The translations under genes and the position numbers were made by a program. Of a DNA stretch of 64,000 nt, positions 23,863 to 34,606 are shown in pieces (within the stretch, counting starts at the first letter, position 1; each line of letters begins with the position of its first letter). The stretch spans positions 13,371,684 to 13,435,683 of the forward strand of contig BROE01000027.1 in NCBI GenBank assembly GCA_036571765.1. Direction: 5' to 3'. The notes under the pieces are model-generated. The model ran no database searches and was not told the DNA's origin. It saw only the letters and a list, made by a program, of their open reading frames with translations. Source of the DNA: Plecoglossus altivelis. Its lineage: Eukaryota; Chordata; Actinopteri; Osmeriformes; Plecoglossidae.

Positions 23863-24231
23863 ATGTTTGGTAAACCTAAAGAAACCGTTGGTCAGGATCT
23901 CACGTGAACTTAACGTTTTTGACGATGTAGGAAACGTGCACGTGGTTGTTGTTGTTCATTCATCCTATAAACAAAGTCAAATTCATGTTAAATTAGTCGA
24001 GTTATTTCAAATGATCTTTCGCTCTCGTCTTCTCCCCTCTCCCTTAAGTGCAGTAGAAGCACAGAGACCAAAAGTAGCAGCATGTCAAATAGTTTCTAAA
24101 TTTAAATGCAAGAACCTTAACGGACACAAGTCCTTGGTTTTGAAGCTTCAAGAGCAGGGAAAATATAATAGGCAAAGGTCCTAACCTGGAGAGGAATGGA
24201 GCTCAGCTAGACCAACTGGAGCCAGCCCTCT

Positions 24232-24432
24232 GTCTAGGTAGATCTGGACTGGCGCTCTGTCTAGATAGATCTAGACCTACTCTGTCTAGAAAGATCTAGA
24301 CCTGGTCTGTCTAGATAGATCTAGACCCGCTCTCTCTAGGTAGATCTAGACCTGGTCTGTCTAGATAGATCTAGACCTGCTCTCTCTAGGTAGATCTAGA
24401 CCTGGTCTGTCTAGATAGATCTGGACCTGCTC
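24232..24432. repeat. ~27-bp repeat rich in TCTAGATAGATCTAGA palindromes
   Basis: About seven copies of ctgtctagatagatctagac plus ctg(g/c)t; each copy contains near-palindromic tctaga/agatct blocks. Confidence 0.85.
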
Positions 24433-24530
24433 CCTGGTTCCACCACATGGTTTGTTACATGGATGATGGCTCAGCAATATAGGAGCCTAGGGACTTCTAC
24501 AATATTCACAACTGTTTCAAATAATTGCAG

Positions 24531-27283
24531 ACATCCAGCAGATACCAATTGTGATTGAAGGAGTGGAAATGGTACACACACACACTATATATAAGTAACA
24601 ATATATATGATATGTATGTGGCATTTCTTCACCAAATCAGATATTTGAATTCTCTCTGTAGGAGCTAGAGATGAAGGCCGTGGAGGGAACGAACAAGAAG
24701 ATCCGTTTTGTGAAGCGTCTTAAGTTAGGATCCTTCTGTGTCATGTGAGTAATCAAGTTCAAGTTGTGCTTTATTGTCATTCCGCTACATGCGGGGGCAT
24801 ACAGTGGAACGAAATGTCGTGCCTCACAGAGCCACGGTGCTACAGAAGTACAGACATACAACAGTACAGGCAAACAACAATCAATTTAAAATAAATATAA
24901 TAACAATAATAATAACATTCCTATGTATGAGAGGCTTTTGAGTGCAGAGAGCAGAGGGCAGGTGTCTCTCCTGTACAGTAGCCTATCGCTATGTGGTACT
25001 GATACTTTGAACACACCCACCTTGTGCACGCAGATCAGTACAAATTACACTGTAGAGCGTAGCATCTGTGAGAACATGCCTAACAGAACATAGTACCTGA
25101 CAGAACATAGTGCCTAACAGAACATAGTGCCTAACAGAACATAGTACCTGACAGAACATAGTGTCTGACAGAACATAGTACCTGACAGAACATAGTGTCT
25201 GATAGAACATAGTACTTGACAGAACATAGTGTCTGACAGAACATATTACCTGATAGAACATAGTACCTGACAGAACATAGTGTCTGACAGAACATAGTGT
25301 CTGATAGAACATAGTACTTGACAGAACATACTGTCTGACAGAACATAGTGCCTGACAGAACATAGTACTTGACAGAACATAGTACCTGACAGAACATAGT
25401 GTCTGACAGAACATAGTGTCTGACAGAACATAGTGCCTAACAGAACATAGTACCTGACAGAACATAGTACCTGACAGAACATAGTGTCTGACAGAACATA
25501 GTACCTGACAGAACATAGTGTCTGACAGAACATAGTGCCTGACAGAACATAGTACCTGACAGAACATAGTACTTGACAGAACATAGTGCCTGACAGAACA
25601 TAGTGCCTGACAGAACATAGTGCCTGACAGAACATAGTACCTGACAGAACATAGTGTCTGACAGAACATACTGTCTGACAGAACATAGTGTCTGACAGAA
25701 CATAGTACCTGACAGAACATACTGTCTGACAGAACATAGTGTCTGACAGAACATAGTGTCTGACAGAACATAGTACTTGACAGAACATAGTACCTGACAG
25801 AACATAGTACCTGACAGAACATAGTACTTGACAGAACATAGTACCTGACAGAACATAGTACCTGACAGAACATAGTGCCTGACAGAACATAGTGCCTGAC
25901 AGAACATAGTACCTGACAGAACATAGTGCCTGACAGAACATAGCGTCTGACAGCACATAGTACCTGACAGAACATAGTACCTGACAGAACATACTGTCTG
26001 ACAGAACATAGTACCTGACAGAACATAGTACCTGACAGAACATAGTACCTGACAGAACATAGTGTCTGTCAGAACATAGCATCTGACAGCACGTAGCATC
26101 AGCTAGAACATAGTGTCTGACAGAACATAGTACCTGACAGCACGTAGCATCAGTCAGAACATAGCGTCTGACAGCACGTAGCATCAGCCAGAACATAGCG
26201 TCTGACAGCACGTAGCATCAGCCAGAACATAGCGTCTGACAGAACATAGTACCTGACAGAACATAGCGTCTGACAGCACGTAGCATCAGCCAGAACATAG
26301 CGTCTGACAGCACGTAGCATCAGTCAGAACATAGCGTCTGACAGCACGTAGCATCAGCCAGAACATAGCGTCTGACAGTACGTAGCATCAGTCAGAACAT
26401 AGCGTCTGACAGCACGTAGCATCAGCCAGAACATAGCGTCTGACAGAACATAGTACCTAACAGAACATGGTACCTGACAGAACATAGTGTCTGACAGAAC
26501 ATAGCGTCTGACAGAACATAGTACCTAACAGAACATGGTACCTGACAGAACATAGTGTCTGACAGAACATAGTGTCTGTCAGAACATAGCATCTGACAGC
26601 ACGTAGCATCAGCTAGAACATAGTGTCTGACAGAACATAGTGTCTGACAGAACATAGTACCTGACAGCACGTAGCATCAGTCAGAACATAGCGTCTGACA
26701 GCACGTAGCATCAGTCAGAACATAGCGTCTGACAGTACGTAGCATCAGTCAGAACATAGCGTCTGACAGCACGTAGCATCAGCCAGAACATAGCGTCTGA
26801 CAGCACGTAGCATCAGTCAGAACATAGCGTCTGACAGAACATAGTACCTAACAGAACATGGTACCTGACAGAACATAGTGCCTAACAGAACATAGTACCT
26901 GACAGCACGTAGCATCAGCCAGAACATAGCGTCTGACAGCACGTAGCATCAGCCTGAACATAGCGTCTGACAGCACGTAGCATCAGCCAGAACATAGCGT
27001 CTGACAGAACATAGTACCTAACAGAACATGGTACCTGACAGAACATAGTGCCTAACAGAACATAGTACCTGACAGAACATACTGTCTGACAGAACATAGT
27101 ACCTGACAGAACATAGTACCTGACAGCACGTAGCATCAGTCAGAACATAGCGTCTGACAGCACGTAGCATCAGTCAGAACATAGCGTCTGACAGCACGTA
27201 GCATCAGCTAGAACATAGTGTCTGACAGAACATAGTACCTGACAGCACGTAGCATCAGTCAGAACATAGCGTTGACAAGCAAC

Positions 27284-27314
<31 letters not shown>

Positions 27315-30300
27315 CCCCCCTAGCGATCCGCCAGAATAGCGTCTGCAGGTACGTTAGCTCATCAGAACATAGTGTCTGACAGCACGTAGCATCAGCCAGA
27401 ACATAGCGTCTGACAGCACGTAGCATCAGTCAGAACATAGCGTCTGACAGTACGTAGCATCAGTCAGAACATAGCGTCTGACAGTACGTAGCATCAGTCA
27501 GAACATAGCGTCTGACAGCACGTAGCATCAGTCAGAACATAGCGTCTGACAGCACGTAGCATCAGTCAGAACATAGCGTCTGACAGCACGTAGCATCAGC
27601 CAGAACATAGCGTCTGACAGCACGTAGCATCAGTCAGAACATAGCGTCTGACAGCACGTAGCATCAGTCAGAACATAGCGTCTGACAGCACATAGCATCA
27701 GCCAGAACATAGAGTCTGACAGCACGTAGCATCAGACAGAACATAGCGTCTGACAGAACATAGTACCTAACAGAACATGGTACCTGACAGAACATAGTGC
27801 CTGACAGAACATAGCGTCTGACAGCACGTAGCATCCGCCAGAACATAGCGTCTGACAGCACGTAGCATCAGGTAGAACATAGCGTCTGACAGCACGTAGC
27901 ATCAGCCAGAACATAGCGTCTGACAGCACGTAGCATCAGCCAGAATATAGCGTCTGACAGAACATAGTACCTAACAGAACATGGTACCTGACAGAACATA
28001 GCATCTGACAGCACGTAGCATCAGTCAGAACATAGCGTCTGACAGCACGTAGCATCAGCTAGAACATAGCGTCTGACAGCACGTAGCATCAGCCTGAACA
28101 TAGCGTCTGACAGAACATAGTACCTAACAGAACATGGTACCTGACAGAACATAGTGCCTAACAGAACATAGTACCTGACAGAACATAGTACCTGACAGCA
28201 CGTAGCATCAGCCAGAACATAGCGTCTGACAGCACGTAGCATCAGCCAGAACATAGCATCTGACAGCACGTAGCATCAGCCAGAACATAGCGTCTGACAG
28301 CACGTAGCATCAGCCAGAACATAGCGTCTGACAGCACGTAGCATCAGCCAGAACATAGCGTCTGACAGCACGTAGCATCAGTCAGAACATAGCATCTGAC
28401 AGCACGTAGCATCAGTCAGAACATAGCGTCTGACAGCACGTAGCATCAGCCAGAACATAGCGTCTGACAGCACGTAGCATCAGCCAGAACATAGCGTCTG
28501 ACAGCACGTAGCATCAGCTAGAACATAGTGTCTGACAGAACATAGTACCTGACAGCACGTAGCATCAGTCAGAACATAGCGTCTGACAGCACGTAGCATC
28601 AGTCAGAACATAGCGTCTGACAGCACGTAGCATCAGCCAGAACATAGCGTCTGACAGCACGTAGCATCAGTCAGAACATAGCATCTGACAGCACGTAGCA
28701 TCAGTCAGAACATAGCATCTGACAGCACGTAGCATCAGTCAGAACATAGCGTCTGACAGCACGTAGCATCAGCCAGAATATAGCGTCTGACAGCACGTAG
28801 CATCAGCCAGAACATAGCGTCTGACAGCACGTAGCATCAGCCAGAACATAGCGTCTGACAGCACGTAGCATCAGTCAGAACATAGCGTCTGACAGCACGT
28901 AGCATCAGCCAGAACATAGCGTCTGACAGCACGTAGCATCAGTCAGAACATAGCATCTGACAGCATGTAGCATCAGCCAGAACATAGCATCTGACAGCAC
29001 GTAGCATCAGCCTGAACATAGCGTCTGACAGCACGTAGCATCAGCCTGAACATAGCGTCTGACAGCACGTAGCATCAGCCAGAACATAGCGTCTGACAGA
29101 ACATAGTACCTGACAGAACATACTGTCTGACAGAACATAGTGTCTGACAGAACATAGTACCTGACAGCACGTAGCATCAGTCAGAACATAGCGTCTGACA
29201 GCACGTAGCATCAGCCAGAACATAGCGTCTGACAGCACGTAGCATCAGTCAGAACATAGCGTCTGACAGAACATAGTACCTAACAGAACATGGTACCTGA
29301 CAGAACATAGTGCCTAACAGAACATAGTACCTGACAGAACATACTGTCTGACAGAACATAGTACCTAACAGAACATGGTACCTGACAGAACATAGTGCCT
29401 AACAGAACATAGTACCTGACAGAACATACTGTCTGACAGAACATAGTACCTAACAGAACATGGTACCTGACAGAACATAGTGCCTAACAGAACATAGTAC
29501 CTGACAGAACATAGTGTCTGACAGAACATAGTACCTGACAGCACGTAGCATCAGTCAGAACATAGCGTCTGACAGCACGTAGCATCAGTCAGAACATAGC
29601 GTCTGACAGCACGTAGCATCAGTCAGAACATAGCGTCTGACAGCACGTAGCATCAGCCAGAACATAGCGTCTGACAGCACGTAGCATCAGTCAGAACATA
29701 GCATCTGACAGCACGTAGCATCAGTCAGAACATAGCGTCTGACAGTACGTAGCATCAGTCAGAACATAGCGTCTGACAGCACGTAGCATCAGTCAGAACA
29801 TAGCGTCTGACAGCACGTAGCATCAGTCAGAACATAGCGTCTGACAGCACGTAGCATCAGCTAGAACATAGCGTCTGACAGCACGTAGCATCCGCCAGAA
29901 CATAGCGTCTGACAGCACGTAGCATCAGGTAGAACATAGCGTCTGACAGAACATAGTACCTAACAGAACATGGTACCTGACAGAACATAGCGTCTGACAG
30001 CACGTAGCATCAGCCAGAATATAGCGTCTGACAGCACGTAGCATCAGTCAGAACATAGCATCTGACAGCACGTAGCATCAGTCAGAACATAGCGTCTGAC
30101 AGCACGTAGCATCAGCTAGAACATAGCGTCTGACAGCACGTAGCATCAGCCTGAACATAGCGTCTGACAGCACGTAGCATCAGCCAGAACATAGCGTCTG
30201 ACAGCACGTAGCATCAGCCAGAACATAGCGTCTGACAGCACGTAGCATCAGTCAGAACATAGCGTCTGACAGCACGTAGCATCAGCCAGAACATAGCGTC

Positions 30301-31956
30301 TGACAGCACGTAGCATCAGTCAGAACATAGCGGCTGACAGCACGTAGCATAGCCAGAACATAGCTTCTGACAGCACGTAGCATCAGTCAGAACATAGCGT
30401 CTGTCAGCACGTAGCATCAGTCAGAACATAGCATCTGACAGCACGTAGCATCAGTCAGAACATAGCATCTGACAGCACGTAGCATCAGTCAGAACATAGC
30501 GTCTGACAGCACGTAGCATCAGCCAGAACATAGAGTCTGACAGCACGTAGCATCAGCCAGAACATAGCGTCTGAAAGCACGTAGCATCAGTCAGAACATA
30601 GCGCCTGACAGCACGTAGCATCAGCTAGAACATAGCGTCTGACAGCACATAGCATCAGCCAGAACATAGCGCCTGACAGCACGTAGCATCAGTCAGAACA
30701 TAGCATCTGACAGCACGTAGCATCAGACAGAACATAGCGTCTGACAGAACATAGTACCTAACAGAACATGGTACCTGACAGAACATAGTGCCTAACAGAA
30801 CATAGTACCTGACAGAACATAGTGCCTGACAGCACGTAGCATCAGCCAGAACATAGCGTCTGACAGCACGTAGCATCAGCCAGAACATAGAGTCTGACAG
30901 CACGTAGCATCAGACAGAACATAGCGTCTGACAGAACATAGTACCTAACAGAACATGGTACCTGACAGAACATAGTGCCTAACAGAACATAGTACCTGAC
31001 AGAACATACTGTCTGACAGAACATAGTGCCTGACAGAACATAGCGTCTGACAGCACGTAGCATCAGTCAGAACATAGCATCTGACAGCACGTAGCATCAG
31101 ACAGAACATAGTGTCTGACAGAACATAGTACCTGACAGCACGTAGCATCAGTCAGAACATAGCGTCTGACAGCACGTAGCATCAGCCAGAACATAGCGTC
31201 TGACAGCACGTAGCATCAGACAGAACATAGCGTCTGACAGAACATAGTACCTAACAGAACATGGTACCTGACAGAACATAGTGCCTAACAGAACATAGTA
31301 CCTGACAGAACATACTGTCTGACAGAACATAGTACCTGACAGAACATAGTACCTGACAGCACGTAGCATCAGCCAGAACATAGCATCTGACAGCACGTAG
31401 CATCAGACAGAACATAGCGTCTGACAGAACATAGTACCTGACAGAACATAGTGTCTGACAGCACGTAGCATCAGTCAGAACATAGCGTCTGACAGCACGT
31501 AGCATCAGCCAGAACATAGCGTCTGACAGCACGTAGCATCAGTCAGAACATAGCGTCTGACAGCACGTAGCATCAGCCAGAACATAGCATCTGACAGCAC
31601 GTAGCATCAGCCAGAACATAGCGTCTGACAGCACGTAGCATCAGCCAGAACATAGCATCTGACAGCACGTAGCATCAGTCAGAACATAGCGTCTGACAGA
31701 ACATAGTACCTAACAGAACATGGTACCTGACAGAACATAGTGCCTAACAGAACATAGTACCTGACAGAACATACTGTCTGACAGAACATAGTACCTAACA
31801 GAACATGGTACCTGACAGAACATAGTGCCTGACAGAACATAGCGTCTGACAGCACGTAGCATCAGCCAGAACATAGCGTCTGACAGCACGTAGCATCAGC
31901 CAGAACATAGCATCTGTAGCAGCTTCCTGAAAGAACGTGATGAAGAAGTTGTGTAA
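24531..31956 (+). CDS. Putative small multi-exon protein, unrecognised
   Basis: Three segments have good splice signals and agreeing phases: 24531-24571 (after ataattgcag, donor GTACAC), 24662-24744 (after tctctctgtag, donor GTGAGT) and 31920-31956 (after catctgtag, stop TAA). Together they read IQQIPIVIEGVEM, ELEMKAVEGTNKKIRF, VKRLKLGSFCVI, SFLKERDEEVV. A possible first exon, 23863-23890 (MFGKPKETV, weak donor GTCAGG), fits the phase and would give a 62-residue protein. KKIRF matches the [RK]-x-[VI]-x-F type of PP1-docking motif, but it is too short to rely on. I do not recognise the family. The last intron would contain the whole 6.9-kb array at 25060-31915. It could equally be a decayed gene. 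Confidence 0.4.
24750..24910. mobile_element. Dispersed SINE-like element, copy 1
   Basis: The text running from caagttgtgctttattgtca through aacgaaatgtcgtgcctc to cagtacaggcaaacaacaat recurs almost unchanged at 45970-46125. It is therefore an interspersed repeat, followed by an A-rich tail (taaaataaatataataac). I see no A/B box, so the class is uncertain. Confidence 0.7.
25060..31915. repeat. 6.9-kb 17-bp minisatellite with higher-order structure
   Basis: The base unit is 17 bp (acagaacatagtacctg). In 25060-26090 it is monomeric with tacct, gtgtct, gtgcct and actgtct variants. From 26090 on it is mainly a 34-bp dimer, cagaacatagcgtctga plus cagcacgtagcatcagc. A longer block (agtacctaacagaacatgg, tacctgacagaacatagtg, cctaacag) recurs at about 26450, 26840, 27010, 27765, 28105, 29275, 29445, 30755, 30945, 31245 and 31710. 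A run of about 30 C at 27283-27313 and garbled units around it look like an assembly fault. The minus-strand frames (MFCQVLCSVRHYVL) come from a unit lacking stops. Confidence 0.96.
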
Positions 31957-32235
31957 TTGGACAACAAAAACCTGTCGTTGGTTTTCTTGTCATTATGGAC
32001 TGGTGTTGCTATAGTTACTCATATTATGATGTGTTTGACTTCATGCAGAATAGGCAGCCTCCCATCTAGCTGAAGAAATGAACCCTGGTTAGACTTGAGA
32101 TCCTACTTGAGACTCACCAATCATTTCATGCATCTAATGTAAAGCACACATGTAAACATGTCTAACCCTAACCCTAACCAACAACAGGATTAGATGGTGA
32201 TAAAGACCTGTCATGATTCAGCTATGCTATTCAAG

Positions 32236-32570
32236 CTCAAGTTCAAGTTGTACTTTATTGTCATTCCGCTACATCAGGGGTCTCCAATCCTGGTCCTCGG
32301 GGGCCGCTGTCCTGAAGGTTTTGGATGTTTCCCTGCTCCAGCACACCTGATTCTAATGAAGGATCATTATGAAGCTTCCACAGAGCTTGGTAAGTCTCAT
32401 TCATTAGAATCTGTTGTGCTGGAGCAGGGAAACATCTAAAACCTTCAGGACAGCGGCCCCCGAGGACCAGGATTGGAGACCCCTGCGCTACATGCATACA
32501 GTATTCCTGTCAGTATACAGTTCCACTGTATGCACTACATGCATACAGTGGAACGAAATGTCGTGCCTTT
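32236..32570. mobile_element. SINE-like element, copy 2, split by a MITE
   Basis: The left part (aagttcaagttgtactttat to ccgctacat, ending 32274) and the right part (32486-32570, with atacagtggaacgaaatgtc) are the same element as at 24750 and 45970. It is interrupted by the hAT MITE at 32275-32485 and carries a local ~30-bp duplication of the gcatacagt segment. Confidence 0.7.
32275..32485. mobile_element. hAT-type MITE, intact, with 8-bp TSD
   Basis: 211 bp, starting CAGGGGTCTCCAATCCTGGT and ending with its inverted complement (ccaggattggagacccctg). It is flanked by CGCTACAT at 32267-32274 and 32486-32493. It is the same family as 6872-7126 (shared ggccgctgtcctgaaggttt and tgctggagcagggaaac). 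There is no coding capacity. Confidence 0.92.
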
Positions 32571-32624
32571 GATCCATTGTTTGATTTGATTTACTAATGG
32601 AAGACAGGCAGAACTCCTGGATAA

Positions 32625-32790
32625 CATAGCATTTTGTGTTTGAGCACTAACTTAAGTGCTCACCATAGCAGTTTGTGTTTGAGCACTAACTTAAGTGCTC
32701 AGCATAGCAGTTTGTGTTTGAGCACTAACTTAAGTGCTCAGCATAGCAGTTTGTGTTTGAACACTAACTTAAGTGCTCACCAGGGGAAGT
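32625..32790. repeat. 39-bp repeat with 7-bp hairpin, four copies
   Basis: Each unit holds gcatagcagtttgtgttt followed by gagcact-aactta-agtgctc, a 7-bp perfect stem with a 6-nt loop. Confidence 0.88.
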
Positions 32791-32799
32791 AGTTGACTT

Positions 32800-34606
32800 T
32801 GCTTTATGCAAGATGCAGAAGTGATGCGTTCATGGTGAAGTGGGTGTATGCAAATTCAGATGCAAAATCTCAGCTGGTCTTTTGTCAATGAGCCAACTGT
32901 ATCTATTGGTCATGTAGAATTAAAGCCAAAATGTCATCTTGAGCAAGATTGCAATAACTCTTTACTAACAGTAGACCTATATCTATACATCAATATTTAG
33001 ATCATTATTCTTTGTTCATACAGTAGTTTTCATTGGTTTGGTGGCCTACATATAGGCGTCTAACTGCCATAGATTGGAAATCTATATTTACTTATTTAAG
33101 AGATCCACAACAATTTGTCAATAAGGAAGTGTTCCCTTTGACCTTATTCTATTCGTGGGTAGTTTATTTATATTGTATAAATGCTGATTTCGTGGTATGC
33201 TAGTGATGATCATGCACATCAATATCGTTGCGTAAAATTGCAGGTTGGGCCTACTCAGTTTAAAGTCGTAGCTATGAATAGATAGTAATCTTGCCACGCT
33301 AATCTGGCTCTATTTTATAATAGTTCAAATGGCGGAACTACGGAGGATGTATGTAATTCAATGGGTGTAAAACGGTACCGATAAAAAAAGAAAGACCGTC
33401 TCGTTACATTTAAGAGAAGTTCTAAATATTTGGCCAGACATAATATATGCACATACATATATTACAGTTGTTACCTTGAAAATTATAGATATCTGGTCAT
33501 GTCATAAATGTTGGATCATGTTTTACCAGTTGCGCTTTCGACACCTTAACAGAGTGAGTGTAGCGATCATGCTAGGCTAGCAGGTTCCAACTACACAACA
33601 GGAGGCTACTTAGCGAGTGTTAAATAAATTGGCTATATGTTAGCTAACGTCAGCTAGCTTTAGACATCTTGACTTTGTAGCTAGCTAACAGCTAAACGAA
33701 CACACGGTCGGCAGCTGTCGGGGGAATAGCATCGAGGGACTCAACGCGGAAGGACGGCGATGCATTTGGATCGTCTCTCTGTCTTGTTGATGCACAGCCA
33801 GTGGAATCGGATATACGACTTTTTAAAATAGTTTTCCAAATCGGATTTAAACTATGTATCGCAGTTCCCTAGGCTAACCGTGGGTTGTACAAGGTTCCTA
33901 AATGAATGGACAGTTCGGACAAGGGTGGATCAACATTGCGTGCTAACGATAGACGTTGCTAACCCTTAGCATGTTAGCTTTATGCTCACTTGTTGTTAGA
34001 CGTCATCATCTTGCGTTTTTCTTGATGGACGACAATAAGAATACATTTTGACTGCAGAAATACGGGGAAATAGACATCTCTCAGATAAGTGAAGTGAAGA
34101 GGGCCAGCTGTAAATGGACAGTAATGCTGCTGTGTTTGAAGAACGCACCAGTGGGACTCGCTAAATCAGCTAGGAGCTACTTGCCAGCAAGCTAAGTGGA
34201 TGTTGCGACGGAACAACTTCAAAACTACCCTTGCAGATACACGGGATGATTAGTTCGTTCGGTGAATAACAATAATAAAGGATTTACGTGTCCACTTTCC
34301 CTGGAATATTTTTTTGTGTGCAAGAGCTTTGTCCCAATTTCCCTGGGAATGATGGCGCTTTTGAGTGAAATAGCCCCGCGTCCCAGGTAGCACATCAGCC
34401 TCTTAACGTTGCTGTACATTGGAGTGGAGGGGGCTGCCTCTGTCGGCCTGGCCCGCAGTTTGCTTATAGAATACTGCTACTGCGATACATATAATATGTT
34501 TATTTTTTCAAGACGCTAAATAGCAACATTTCCATGTCACACAGAAATTACGGCAGTAAGTTAGTTCTTTTTGCAAGTGAACTGGACTGTTCAACTGAGT
34601 GTCATC
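32800..34606 (+). promoter_or_regulatory. kdm5a upstream region and 5' UTR
   Basis: Mostly unique sequence with no recognisable coding exon. The region from about 33550 to 34606 is gene-proximal and probably contains the transcription start and 5' UTR of kdm5a. No TATA box is assigned. I see nothing else in it. Confidence 0.4.

Noticed and set aside
24989..31532. Minus-strand MFCQVLCSVRHYVL frames
   Set aside because: Translation of the 17-bp satellite; the unit lacks minus-strand stops.
25060..31915. CRISPR-like array of regular repeats
   Set aside because: The units are contiguous with no unique spacers and the genome is vertebrate; it is a minisatellite.
33300..34600. Separate gene upstream of kdm5a
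   Set aside because: No exon with recognisable protein similarity or a consistent reading frame; best read as promoter and 5' UTR.
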